Source: Streptomyces sp. DSM 15324 (GTDB lineage: Bacteria > Actinomycetota > Actinomycetes > Streptomycetales > Streptomycetaceae). From it: DNA of 64,000 nucleotides. Below are positions 54,184-63,003 of this stretch, in pieces. Under the pieces are notes generated by a model. It was not told the origin of the DNA, made no database searches, and saw only the letters and a program-made list of their open reading frames with translations. The stretch's first letter is position 1, and every line of letters begins with the position of its first letter. The DNA lies in contig NZ_KQ949023.1 in assembly GCF_001514285.1 (NCBI RefSeq), positions 1,007,139 to 1,071,138 of the forward strand, in the 5' to 3' direction. A program made the translations under genes and the position numbers.

Positions 54184-54403
54184 CCTGGGCCTCCGGAGCC
54201 TCGGTCGTACCGCCACGCCCGGCTCGGGCCGGACCGCTCCCCCTACCGAATCCGAAAACCGTCCCCGGCGCCACCGCGGGGACGGCAGCACCGCTCATCC
54301 GCCTCCCCTCGCCCCGGCGCTTCCCCGGACCTCTCCGGTTACGCTCAAGTGCGTACGACCTTGATCGGAGTCAGCGGAGCCAGTGGAGTCGAGGAGGCCG
54401 GGG

Positions 54404-57400
54404 ATGACGGCGGCGCCGGGGCGCAGGAGCAGTACCTTCACACGGCTGCTGCGGCACGGGTTCACCGATCCCTCCGCCGCCGAACGGCTGCTGGACGGGC
54501 CGGAACTGGCTCCGGTGCGCAGTGATCCCATCCTGCTGGAGGCGCTGGGCGCGGTCGCCGACCCGGATCTGGCGCTGCGCGGTCTGGTCGGGCTGCTGGA
54601 GGCACAGGCCGACCACACGGCCCGGCGCGGCCTGCTCGACACGCTGATAGCGGCCAAGCCCCTGCGGGACCGGCTGCTGGGGGTGCTGGGAGCCTCCGCC
54701 GCACTCGCCGAGCATCTGGCCCGGCACCCGGGGGACTGGGAGGCGCTGCTCACCTATGAGCCGCGGGACCTGCACCCCGGGGTGGAGGAGTTCGAGCGGG
54801 GCCTCGCACCGGCGGACGACCCGGTGTCGCTGCGCGTCGCCTATCGGCGCTGCCTGCTGTCGATCGCCGCCCGGGACGTCTGCGGGACGACCGACGTCGC
54901 CGAGACCGCCGCCGAGCTCGCCGACCTCGCCACCGCCACCCTGCGCGCGGCGCTGCGGATCGCGACGGCGGCCGCCCCGCAGGACGCCGCGCTGTGCCGG
55001 CTCGCCGTCATCGCCATGGGCAAGTGCGGCGGCCACGAGCTGAACTACGTCTCCGACGTCGACGTCATCTTCGTGGGGGAGGCCGCCGAAGGCGCCGACG
55101 AGGGCAAGGCCCTGCGGGCCGCCACCAAGCTGGCCTCGCACATGATGCGGATCTGCTCCGAGACCACCGTGGAGGGCTCGATCTGGCCGGTCGACGCCAA
55201 TCTGCGGCCCGAGGGGCGCAACGGGCCGCTGGTGCGCACGCTCAGCAGCCATCTCGCCTACTACCAGCGGTGGGCCAAGACCTGGGAGTTCCAGGCGCTG
55301 CTCAAGGCCCGGCCGGTGGCGGGCGACCTGGCCCTGGGCACCGAGTACGTCGCCGCCGTCGAGCCGCTGGTGTGGAAGGCCGCCGAGCGGGAGAACTTCG
55401 TCGTCGACGTGCAGAAGATGCGGCGGCGGGTCGTCGAGAACATCCCGGCCGCCGAGGTCGAGCGCGAGCTGAAGCTCGGGCCCGGCGGGCTGCGGGACGT
55501 CGAGTTCGCCGTACAACTGCTCCAGCTCGTGCACGGGCGCTCCGACGCCTCGCTGCGCAGCGGCACCACCCTGGACGCCCTCCAGGCGCTGGCCGCGGGC
55601 GGGTACGTGGGGCGGGCCGACGCCGTGCAGCTCGACGACGCCTACCGGTTCCTGCGGTCCATGGAGCACCGGATCCAGCTGTACCGGCTCCGGCGGACCC
55701 ATCTCGTCCCCGAGGACGAGGACGACCAGCGCCGCCTCGGGCGCTCGCTCGGCCTGCGGACCGATCCGGTGGTGGAGCTGAACCGGGAGTGGAAGCGGCA
55801 CGCGGCCGTGGTCCGGCGCCTCCACGAGAAGATCTTCTACCGGCCGCTGCTCGACGCCGTCGCCCAACTCTCCCCCACCCTCGAATTGGCTCGGGCGGGG
55901 GGACCCCCATCCGGAGAGGCCCGGTTGAGCCTGGAGGCGGCGCGTGAGCGGCTGATCGCCCTCGGGTACGCCGACCCGGCCGCCGCACTGCGGCACCTGG
56001 AGGCGCTCGCCTCGGGCGTCACCCGCAAGGCCGCCATCCAGCGCACCCTGCTGCCCGTGCTGCTCGCCTGGTTCGCCGACTCCGCCGATCCGGACGCCGG
56101 ACTGCTCAACTTCCGCAAGGTGTCGGACGCCTTGGGCAAGACCCCTTGGTATCTGCGGCTGTTGCGGGACGAGGGGGCAGCCGCCGAGAACCTCGCCCGG
56201 GTGCTGTCGGCCGGCCGCCTCGCCCCCGATCTGCTGCTGCGGGCCCCCGAGGCGGTCGCCCTGCTCGGTGACGGCGACGGGGACGGCGGCGGGCTCCAGC
56301 CGCGCGGGCGGGCCCAGTTGGAGCAGGAGACCCTGGCCACGGTGGGGCGCGCGGGGAACGCCGAGCAGGCGGTCACAGCGGCCCGCGGAGTGCGCCGGCG
56401 CGAGCTGTTCCGTACGGCGGCCGGGGACATCGTCAGTTCCTACGGCACCGAGACCCGGCCCGCCGAGCCCGACCAGGGGGCGCTGGTGGACCGGGTCGGC
56501 GCGGCCGTCTCCGATCTGACGGCGGCCACACTCGCGGGGACGCTGCGGGCCGTGGTCCGCGAGGGCTGGGGGGACACCCTGCCCACCCGGTTCGCGGTGA
56601 TCGGCATGGGACGCTTCGGCGGGCACGAACTGGGCTACGGCTCCGACGCCGACGTGCTGTTCGTGCACGAGCCCAGGGAGGGCACCGACGAGAGGGAGGC
56701 CTCCGAGGCCGCGAACCGGGTGGTCGCCGAGATGCGCCGGCTGCTCCAGGTCCCGAGCGCCGACCCCCCGCTGCTGATCGACGCCGATCTGCGGCCCGAG
56801 GGGAAGTCCGGGCCGCTGGTGCGGACGCTGAAGTCGTACGAGGCCTACTACCGGCGCTGGTCGCTGGTGTGGGAGTCGCAGGCGCTGCTGCGCGCCGAAC
56901 CCGTCGCGGGCGACGAGGAGCTGGGGCGGCGGTTCATCGAGCTGATCGATCCGTTGCGGTATCCGGCGCAGGGGCTCGGGGAGGACGCCGTACGGGAGAT
57001 CCGGCGGCTGAAGGCCCGGATGGAGTCGGAGCGGCTGCCGCGCGGCGCCGACCCCAAGCTGCACACCAAGCTCGGGCCGGGCGGGCTGTCCGACGTGGAG
57101 TGGACCGTGCAGCTGCTCCAGATGCGCCACGGATGGGCGCAGCCGGGGCTGCGGACCACGCGGACCCGGGAGGCGCTCGCGGCCGCGCGGGCGGCCGGGC
57201 TGATCACGGCGGAGGACGCGGAGACCCTCGACGAGGCGTGGGTGCTGGCCACCCGGGTGCGCAACGCCGTGATGCTGGTCCGGGGCCGGGCCGGGGACAC
57301 CTTCCCCTCGGAGAGCCGTGAACTCACCGCCGTGGGGCGCTATTTGGGGTACGGCCCGGGTCGGGTGGGCGAGCTGCTCGACGGTTACCGCCGCACCGCC

Positions 57401-57445
57401 CGGCGGGCCCGGGCGGTGGTGGATCAGCTGTTCTACGGGGGGTGA
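54404..57445 (+). CDS. glnE: Glutamine synthetase adenylyltransferase/deadenylase
   Basis: 1013 residues from the ATG at 54404 behind GAGGAGG; a GTG seven codons earlier is less likely. Two nucleotidyltransferase halves are visible: deadenylylase HELNYVSDVDVIFV near residue 213 and adenylylase HELGYGSDADVLFVHEP near 743. Each is followed by a GPGGLRDVEF or GPGGLSDVEW block and joined by the GlnE linker. It controls glutamine synthetase GlnA activity by AMP addition/removal in response to nitrogen. Near residue 488 a segment reading LSPTLELARAGGPPSG is encoded by an inserted repeat (see 55868-55915). Confidence 0.95.
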   Translation: MTAAPGRRSSTFTRLLRHGFTDPSAAERLLDGPELAPVRSDPILLEALGAVADPDLALRGLVGLLEAQADHTARRGLLDTLIAAKPLRDRLLGVLGASAALAEHLARHPGDWEALLTYEPRDLHPGVEEFERGLAPADDPVSLRVAYRRCLLSIAARDVCGTTDVAETAAELADLATATLRAALRIATAAAPQDAALCRLAVIAMGKCGGHELNYVSDVDVIFVGEAAEGADEGKALRAATKLASHMMRICSETTVEGSIWPVDANLRPEGRNGPLVRTLSSHLAYYQRWAKTWEFQALLKARPVAGDLALGTEYVAAVEPLVWKAAERENFVVDVQKMRRRVVENIPAAEVERELKLGPGGLRDVEFAVQLLQLVHGRSDASLRSGTTLDALQALAAGGYVGRADAVQLDDAYRFLRSMEHRIQLYRLRRTHLVPEDEDDQRRLGRSLGLRTDPVVELNREWKRHAAVVRRLHEKIFYRPLLDAVAQLSPTLELARAGGPPSGEARLSLEAARERLIALGYADPAAALRHLEALASGVTRKAAIQRTLLPVLLAWFADSADPDAGLLNFRKVSDALGKTPWYLRLLRDEGAAAENLARVLSAGRLAPDLLLRAPEAVALLGDGDGDGGGLQPRGRAQLEQETLATVGRAGNAEQAVTAARGVRRRELFRTAAGDIVSSYGTETRPAEPDQGALVDRVGAAVSDLTAATLAGTLRAVVREGWGDTLPTRFAVIGMGRFGGHELGYGSDADVLFVHEPREGTDEREASEAANRVVAEMRRLLQVPSADPPLLIDADLRPEGKSGPLVRTLKSYEAYYRRWSLVWESQALLRAEPVAGDEELGRRFIELIDPLRYPAQGLGEDAVREIRRLKARMESERLPRGADPKLHTKLGPGGLSDVEWTVQLLQMRHGWAQPGLRTTRTREALAAARAAGLITAEDAETLDEAWVLATRVRNAVMLVRGRAGDTFPSESRELTAVGRYLGYGPGRVGELLDGYRRTARRARAVVDQLFYGG
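55868..55915. repeat. In-frame inserted short repeat within glnE
   Basis: A 48-bp stretch with CTCTCCCCCACCCTCGAATT at the left and CGGGCGGGGGGACCCCCATC at the right has the composition of a C-run/G-run imperfect inverted repeat that I know as dispersed in Streptomyces genomes. It adds 16 residues in frame at the interdomain linker, so the enzyme probably tolerates it. Confidence 0.55.
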
Positions 57446-57446
57446 C

Positions 57447-57690
57447 GGCGGGCGTCATCCGAGGGCTGACGTGGGCGGGCGTCATCCGAGGGGGCGTGAC
57501 GTGGGCGGGCGTCACCCGAGGGCGTGACGCGGGCGGGCGTCATCCGTGGTCGTGCGTGGGCGGGCGTGACCCGTGGCCGTGCGTGGGCGGGCGTCATCCG
57601 AGGCCGTGCGTGGGCGGGCGTCATCCGAGGGCGTGACGCGGGCGGGCGTGACCCGTGGCCGTGCGTGGGCGGGCGTCACCCGTGGCCGTG
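57447..57690. repeat. 27-30-bp minisatellite after glnE
   Basis: Nine tandem units with core GGCGGGCGTCATCCGAGG and alternating tails (GGCGTGACGCG or CCGTGCGTG), mostly 27 or 28 bp. It starts two bases after the glnE stop. With the adjoining 90 bp (57691-57780), which contains GGGGCGGCGGACGGG repeats, it makes a 335-bp stretch in which I see no gene. Confidence 0.9.
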
Positions 57691-57780
57691 GCGGCCGGTG
57701 GGGTGGTGAGCGGGGCGGCGGACGGGACGGCTGGTGGGGCGGCGGACGGGTCGGCGTCCCGCCCGGCAACAGTCCCGTCG

Positions 57781-58809
57781 TCACGCCCGGGAACACGCCG
57801 GGCAGGAGTCCCGTCCGCGCTCGGGAACACGCCCGTCGGCACGCCCGTCCGCGCGCTCGGGAACACGCCCGTCGGCACTCCCGTGGCCACGCCCGTCGGC
57901 AGCCCCGCCGGCAGCCCCGTCGCCACGCCCCTCGGCCGCCCTGGGCGCGGTGCCGCGTCCGCGGGTCAGCGCCACGCCCACCAGGACGACCGTCATCCCG
58001 GCGAGGGTGCGGGCGCCCAGGTGCTCGTCCAGGACCAGCGCGCCGAGCGCCACGGAGACCACCGGCAGCAGATAGCCGACCGTCGCCGCCGCCGTCGCGC
58101 CCTCGTCCGCTATCAGACGGTAGTTGAGGTAGAAGGTCAGCCCCGTGCCCAGGACGCCCAGGGCGGTCACCGCCAGCAGGCCGACCGGGTCCGGGCGGAG
58201 CGGGCCGGCCGCCGGGAGGGCGAGCGTGGTCCACGCCGTGGCGGTCAGGAGCTGGGCCGCCGACATGGCCAGCGGGGCCTCCCGTACGGCGAGATGGCGG
58301 GCCATGTAGGCGAAGGCCACGGCGTAGCTGGCGGCCGCCGCCAACAGGGCCAGGGCGGGCCCGCCGAACAGGCCCTCCTGCTGCCACGGGGCGAAGATCA
58401 GAACCGTACCGGCGAAACCGAGGACCAGGCCGGCCAGGCGGAGCGGGTGGGCGCCCCGGTCGGTGCCCAGGGTCAGGCCGACGAGGAGGGACCACAGCGG
58501 GGTCGTGGCGTTGAGGACCCCCGCGAGCCCCGAGTCCACCCGCTGCTCTCCCAGGGCGAACAGGGCGAAGGGGAGCGCGTTGCAGAACAGGGCGGCCACG
58601 ACGAGGTGGAGCCAGGTGGTGCGCCCGCGCGGGAGGCGCTGGCCCGATCGGCGGGCCAGGAGGAGGAGTACGGCCGTGCCCAGGGCGCAGCGCGCGATCG
58701 TGATCTGGACCGGGGTCAGTCCGTGGGTGAGGGCCAGTTTGATCCAGAGGAAGCCGGAGCCCCAGAACAGGGCCAGGGCCGCCATACGGAGAGTGGAAGC
58801 GAGGGGCAT
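57781..58809 (-). CDS. EamA/DMT-family transporter with repeat-encoded C-terminal tail
   Basis: 342 residues, ATG at 58809. Ten membrane helices in two EamA repeats: LFWGSGFLWIKLALTHGLTP at the start, GVLNATTPLWSLLVG near 95 and, in the second half, GATAAATVGYLLPVVSVALGAL. The family exports amino acids or metabolites. After about residue 290 the protein becomes a low-complexity Arg/Gly/Asp tail with repeated DGRVPER blocks, encoded by tandem repeats that continue into the minisatellite; the ancestral stop was probably near TRGRG. Divergent from the LysR gene, which probably controls it. Confidence 0.87.
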   Translation of the reverse strand: MPLASTLRMAALALFWGSGFLWIKLALTHGLTPVQITIARCALGTAVLLLLARRSGQRLPRGRTTWLHLVVAALFCNALPFALFALGEQRVDSGLAGVLNATTPLWSLLVGLTLGTDRGAHPLRLAGLVLGFAGTVLIFAPWQQEGLFGGPALALLAAAASYAVAFAYMARHLAVREAPLAMSAAQLLTATAWTTLALPAAGPLRPDPVGLLAVTALGVLGTGLTFYLNYRLIADEGATAAATVGYLLPVVSVALGALVLDEHLGARTLAGMTVVLVGVALTRGRGTAPRAAEGRGDGAAGGAADGRGHGSADGRVPERADGRADGRVPERGRDSCPACSRA

Positions 58810-58880
58810 GCCACCACCGTGGCCCCCTTCTTCTGTGAGGACAAGTGAAAGGTTCTGGATGATTCGTTAAGCTGGACTGC

Positions 58881-59783
58881 ATGCTTGATGTGCGACGGAT
58901 GCAGATGCTGCGGGCGGTCGTGGGCAGCGGGTCCGTGACGGCGGCGGCCGGGGTGCTGGGATACACGCCGTCCGCGGTGAGCCAGCAGATCGCCGCGCTG
59001 GAGAAGGAGGCCGGGACCGCACTGCTGGAGCGGGTGGGGCGCGGGGTGCGGCCCACGGCCGCGGCGCTGTTGCTCACCGAGTACGCCGAGGCCATCGGGC
59101 GGCAGGTCGCCGAGGCGGAGGCGGCGCTCGCCGATCTGGCGGCGGGGCGGATCGGGCGGCTGTCCGTGCGGTACTTCGCGACCGCCGGGGCGGGGCTCGT
59201 GGCACCGGCCATGGCCCGGCTGCGGGAGCGGCACCCGGGCGTCCGGGTCGATCTGCGGCTGACCACCGACACCGGGGACGCCCTGGCGGACGTCCGGGAG
59301 GGGCGGGCCGATCTTGCCCTGGTGGTGCGCGGCGCGGACGAACCGGCGGAGCAGGGGGTGCGGCGTGCGCCCCTGCTCGACGACCCCTACCTCGCGGTGC
59401 TCCCGCGCGGACACCGGCTGGCCGGGCGGCGCGCGCTGCGGCTGGCGGAGCTGGCCGAGGAGGCGTTCGTCGGCAGTGAGTGGCCCGGCCCCTGCCTCGA
59501 CGCCCAGCTCGACGCCTGCGCGGCGGTGGGTTTCCGGCCACGGTTCGTGGTGGAGAGCGAGGACTACGGGACCGCGCAGGGGTTCGTCGCGGCCGGGCTG
59601 GGGGTGGCCCTCGTGCCCCGTCTGGGGCTGGGGAGCCGGCATCCGGGGGTGGTGGTGAAGGAGGTACGGGATCCCGTACCGGTCCGCACGATCCACACGG
59701 CGGTGCGCGCGTCCGCCCCGCCGCAGGCGGCTCTGGAGGCGTTCGTCGAGGCACTGCGGGAGGCGGCCCCGCCACCCGCCTGA
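58881..59783 (+). CDS. LysR-family transcriptional regulator
   Basis: 300 residues, ATG at 58881. Winged helix-turn-helix MLRAVVGSGSVTAAAGVLGYTPSAVSQQIAALEKEAG at about residues 9-45 (recognition part TPSAVSQQIAALE). The substrate-binding domain from about residue 92 contains LTTDTGDALADVREGRADLALV and GFVAAGLGVALVPRLGL. It is divergent from the EamA gene with 71 bp between starts, the usual arrangement for a regulator of an exporter responding to its substrate. Confidence 0.92.
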   Translation: MLDVRRMQMLRAVVGSGSVTAAAGVLGYTPSAVSQQIAALEKEAGTALLERVGRGVRPTAAALLLTEYAEAIGRQVAEAEAALADLAAGRIGRLSVRYFATAGAGLVAPAMARLRERHPGVRVDLRLTTDTGDALADVREGRADLALVVRGADEPAEQGVRRAPLLDDPYLAVLPRGHRLAGRRALRLAELAEEAFVGSEWPGPCLDAQLDACAAVGFRPRFVVESEDYGTAQGFVAAGLGVALVPRLGLGSRHPGVVVKEVRDPVPVRTIHTAVRASAPPQAALEAFVEALREAAPPPA

Positions 59784-59807
59784 GCCGCGCCCCTGCCTCT
59801 GTTCCTT

Positions 59808-60085
59808 TTAGCGGACGTAGCGGACGAGGAGGGCGCGGGCGTGCTCCAGCAGGGCCTCCAGGCCCACCTCGAACGCCTGGTCGGCGCGGCCCTCGGGGAC
59901 CGCCGCCAGCGCCTCGGCCAGGCGGGGGGTCGGGGCGGTCTCCGTCAGTTCCCGCATCGCCTCGGGGGCCGCCTGGTCCAGGGCCGAGCCGAGGACCAGG
60001 TTCTCCAGCGCCATGATCAGCGGCATCACGGCCGCCGGCGCGAAGCCCGCGTCCAGCAGCACGGTCACCGCCCGCTCGTACGTCA
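59808..60085 (-). pseudogene. Remnant of a TetR-family regulator (C-terminal domain only)
   Basis: Leftward frame encodes TYERAVTVLLDAGFAPAAVMP, ALENLVLGSALDQAAPEAM and a FEVGLEALLEHARALLV end, the ligand-binding C-terminal half of a TetR_C_1-type regulator. Upstream of about 60085 the frame turns into unrelated sequence, and no helix-turn-helix is present. An ATG at 60128 would start inside the neighbouring permease remnant on the opposite strand and is not a true start. Confidence 0.75.
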
Positions 60086-60183
60086 CCAGCGTCCTCGCCT
60101 CCCTCCTCGCCTTCCACAACGCCATCAACCGCTACGTCCTCGCGCTCGCCGAGGAGGGTGTGCTGCCGAAGACGCTGGGCCTA
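60079..60183 (+). pseudogene. Internal fragment of an APC-family amino-acid permease
   Basis: On the plus strand 35 codons read YVTSVLASLLAFHNAINRYV then LALAEEGVLPKTLG. This is the highly conserved segment (SxFAxxLxxHNxxxRYxFALxRExVLP) of APC-superfamily permeases around helix 8. Nothing of the permease is found on either side. The fragment ends in a simple CCCCGGCCCTGG-like stretch (60185-60280) with no gene. Confidence 0.65.
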
Positions 60184-60289
60184 CGGATGCCCCCGGCCCT
60201 GGCCCCCGACCCTGCCCCCGGCCCCGCCCCGGTCCCGGCCCGGCCCTGGCCCCGCCCCGGGCTGGGCGTTCCGGCGGGAGGCCGGCCGT

Positions 60290-60421
60290 GGAGGGCGTAT
60301 CGCCGTGGGCCTGCGGGCCGATCTCACGGCCTTCGGTCTGGACCCGGTCGCGGCTCCGGCGGACGAACTCGCGGAGGCACCGGTATGTCTCACGGTCACC
60401 GGAGGGGGTGACCGAGGGTGA
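60290..60421 (+). pseudogene. C-terminal fragment of an amidohydrolase (YtcJ-like)
   Basis: The frame reads GRIAVGLRADLTAFGLDPVA, then APADELAEAPVCLTV and a stop at 60419-60421. This is the usual closing block of metal-dependent amidohydrolases (G-x-I-A-x-G-x-x-A-D-L-x-x-x). The barrel domain and metal ligands are absent. With the two neighbouring fragments it marks a rearrangement hotspot. Confidence 0.65.
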
Positions 60422-60514
60422 CCGGTGGCACTGCCGACGCCCCCGACGGCCAGCGCAGCCGTCCCTGAGGGGCACCGCGGCCGTCCCCGAGAGGCGCCGC
60501 GGCCGCCCCGCGGG

Positions 60515-61375
60515 CTACGCCTTCGTCGGCAGGAGGGCTCCGCCCCGGCCCCGGGGCGGGACGTGGCGGGGCAGGGAGTAGGGGAGGGCGCCGTACCAGA
60601 GGGCCGCGACCGTGAAGCCGAAGGCGAGGCAGATGATGCCGCCCACCGCGTCCAGCCAGAAGTGGTTGGCGGTGGCGACGATGACGATCAGCGTCGCCGC
60701 CGGGTAGAGCAGGCCCAGGATCCGCACCCAGGGCAGTTTCGCCAGCGCGAAGATCGTCAGCCCGCACCACAGGGACCAGCCGATGTGCATGGACGGCATC
60801 GCGGCGTACTGGTTCGACATGTTCTTCAGGTCGCCGGAGGCCATCGAACCCCAGGTGCGGTGGACCATGACGGTGTCGACGAAGTGGCCGCCGGTCATCA
60901 GCCGCGGCGGCGCCAGCGGATAGAAGTAGTAGCCGACCAGGGCGACCGCGGTGGTGGCGAAGAGGACCAGCCGGGTCGCGGCGTAGCGGCCCGGGTGGCT
61001 GCGGTAGAGCCAGACCAGGACGGTCAGCGTGATGATGAAGTGCAGCGTCGCGTAGTAGTAGTTCATGCCCACGATCAGCCACGTCACCGAGTTCACGGTG
61101 TGGTTGACCGAATGCTCGAAGGCGAGCCCCAGGTGGTGCTCCATGCGCCAGATCCAGTCCGCGTTGCCCAGCGCCTCGGACCGCTGCTCGGGCACCGCGT
61201 TGCGGATCAGCGAGTACGTCCAGTAACTCACCGCGATGAGCAGGATCTCGAACCAGAGGCGGGGCCGGCGGGGGGAGCGGAGCCGGCCGAGACGGCGCTC
61301 GCCGGCCCCGGCCGCGACGGCCTGTGGAACGGCCTGTTCACGGCCTTCCAACGGCGTCACGGTCGAGTCACCCAT
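60515..61375 (-). CDS. PAP2-family membrane phosphatase/phosphotransferase
   Basis: 286 residues from the ATG at 61375 (MGDSTVTPLEG). Six helices. PAP2 active-site motifs are QYAAMPSMHIGWSLW (PSMH, near residue 200) and ANHFWLDAVGG (SRxxxxxH-type His, near 252), in the Aur1/PAP2_3 style. Such actinomycete proteins act on lipid phosphates or transfer inositol phosphate groups at the membrane; the substrate is not known. The region before the start (61376-61540) up to malR shows no gene. Confidence 0.88.
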   Translation of the reverse strand: MGDSTVTPLEGREQAVPQAVAAGAGERRLGRLRSPRRPRLWFEILLIAVSYWTYSLIRNAVPEQRSEALGNADWIWRMEHHLGLAFEHSVNHTVNSVTWLIVGMNYYYATLHFIITLTVLVWLYRSHPGRYAATRLVLFATTAVALVGYYFYPLAPPRLMTGGHFVDTVMVHRTWGSMASGDLKNMSNQYAAMPSMHIGWSLWCGLTIFALAKLPWVRILGLLYPAATLIVIVATANHFWLDAVGGIICLAFGFTVAALWYGALPYSLPRHVPPRGRGGALLPTKA

Positions 61376-61540
61376 GGACACAAAGTCTGCCAGAAAAGCC
61401 CTCTTCGCCCGATCATCCTCCGGTCGGGTTGCCCCCGCATGTTCTACGGCGCACACCCACCATCGTCTCCTACCGGCGCAGCGGAGAAAACCCCCTTTTC
61501 CTCCACCCTGAGGACGACCTCCCGAGGACGATCCGACGAG

Positions 61541-62668
61541 CTAAGGGCGGTTCCGGTCCCCGGGGGCCGAAGCGGTCGAACCCCGCACCACCAGTTCCGG
61601 CATGAACACGAATTCGCTGTGCGGCGCGGGCGTCCCGCCGATCTCCTCCAGCAGCGTGCGCACCGCGGCCTGGCCCATCGCGGGGACCGGCTTGCGGATG
61701 GTGGTGAGCGGCGGGTCGGTGAAGGCGATCAGCGGGGAGTCGTCGAAGCCGACCACCGAGATGTCCTGGGGGACCGCGAGGCCCCGCTGCCGGGCCGCCC
61801 TTATCGCACCGAGCGCCATCATGTCGCTGGCGCAGACGATCGCCGTACAGCCCCGGTCGATCAGGGCCGTGGTCGCGGCCTGCCCGCCCTCCAGGGTGTA
61901 GAGGGAGTGCTGCACCAGCTCCGTCTCGATCTGCTCGGCGCCCAGCCCCAGCTGGTCCTGCATGGTGCGGACGAAGCCCTCGATCTTGCGCTGCACGGGC
62001 ACGAACCGCTTCGGACCCAGGGCGAGCCCGATCCGGGTGTGGCCCAACGACGCGAGGTGGGTGACCGCGAGGGTCATCGCCGCCCGGTCGTCGGGGGAGA
62101 TGAACGGCGCCTGCACCTTGGGGGAGAAACCGTCGACCAGGACGAAGGGGACGCCCTGCGCGCGCAGCTGCTCGTAGCGCTGCATGTCGGCCGTGGTGTC
62201 CGCGTGCAGCCCCGAGACATAGATGATGCCGGCGACCCCGCGGTCCACCAGCATCTCGGTCAGCTCGTCCTCCGTGGAGCCGCCCGGGGTCTGGGTGGCG
62301 AGCACGGGGGTGTAGCCCTGGCGGGTCAGCGCCTGCCCGATGACCTGGGCCAGGGCCGGGAATATCGGGTTCTCCAGCTCCGGCGTGATGAGGCCGACGA
62401 GGCCCGCGCTGCGCTGGCGCAGCCGGACCGGGCGTTCGTAGCCGAGGACGTCCAGTGCGGCGAGCACGGACTGGCGGGTGGTGGCGGCGACGCCAGGCTT
62501 GCCGTTGAGGACGCGGCTGACGGTCGCTTCGCTCACCCCCGCCTGCGCGGCGATGTCGGCAAGCCGTGTGGTCACAGACGTGGACTGTACCGGCCAGGTG
62601 TCGCCTTGCACACCAATCGGACGCCGCGGCCGACCCGCTGGCCTGCCTCGTCCCGGCTGCTGCGTCAT
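61541..62668 (-). CDS. malR: LacI-family maltose regulator MalR
   Basis: 375 residues from the ATG at 62668, supported by GAGGGAG just upstream; a GTG at 62575 gives the shorter 344-residue form (VTTRLADIAAQ). The LacI HTH is RLADIAAQAGVSEATVSRVL followed by hinge NGKPGVAATTRQSVLAAL. The periplasmic-binding-like core has GLVGLITPELENPIFP and VGFDDSPLIAF near the end. Divergent from a MalE gene with operators between, it represses maltose/maltodextrin uptake. Gene order after glnE matches what I recall for S. coelicolor malR-malE. Confidence 0.88.
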   Translation of the reverse strand: MTQQPGRGRPAGRPRRPIGVQGDTWPVQSTSVTTRLADIAAQAGVSEATVSRVLNGKPGVAATTRQSVLAALDVLGYERPVRLRQRSAGLVGLITPELENPIFPALAQVIGQALTRQGYTPVLATQTPGGSTEDELTEMLVDRGVAGIIYVSGLHADTTADMQRYEQLRAQGVPFVLVDGFSPKVQAPFISPDDRAAMTLAVTHLASLGHTRIGLALGPKRFVPVQRKIEGFVRTMQDQLGLGAEQIETELVQHSLYTLEGGQAATTALIDRGCTAIVCASDMMALGAIRAARQRGLAVPQDISVVGFDDSPLIAFTDPPLTTIRKPVPAMGQAAVRTLLEEIGGTPAPHSEFVFMPELVVRGSTASAPGDRNRP

Positions 62669-62702
62669 CGCGCTCCCTCGTGATCCTTCATGACAGTGGA
62701 TG

Positions 62703-62725
62703 GCAAGAGCTTGCAGAGTCTTGCA
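62703..62725. promoter_or_regulatory. MalR-type operator near malR
   Basis: GCAAG-AG-CTTGC forms an inverted pair (62703-62714), and CTTGCAG recurs as CTTGCAC ten bases later. It lies 35-57 bp upstream of the malR start, so it could mediate autoregulation. Confidence 0.55.
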
Positions 62726-62810
62726 CAGGCCGTCCCACCTGCTCGACGGGCGTAAACAAGCGTCTCATGACGGTCGCCGTCCGGTCACGCCCGAGTAACT
62801 TCCGAGCCGT

Positions 62811-62831
62811 CTTGCAAATTTTTGCAGCAAG
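62811..62831. promoter_or_regulatory. MalR-type operator and promoter of malE
   Basis: CTTGCAAATTTTTGCAGCAAG: outer CTTGC/GCAAG and inner TTGCAAA/TTTGCAG are both symmetric. TTGCAG at 62822-62827 is a plausible -35 with TTACAA (62846-62851) as -10, so MalR would occlude the polymerase. The remaining leader to the malE ATG (62852-63003) carries no other gene. Confidence 0.6.
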
Positions 62832-63003
62832 TACTTTCGCCACGCTTACAACGCTGTTACGTTCGGCCACGCCCGGCGGCGTCCCCCACTCTCGAACGAA
62901 CGCGAGCGGGAGGGGCCCCATCGACGCGGTCGGCCAGTCGGCAGGGACGGTGGACGGGACCGCCCCCTGTAGCTACACGGGCTTTCACCCTCAAGGAGAA
63001 CTC

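Noticed and set aside
57447..57690. Minisatellite considered as CRISPR or as coding
   Set aside because: Units are contiguous with no unique spacers; open frames in several phases give only Gly/Arg/Val repeats without a ribosome binding site.
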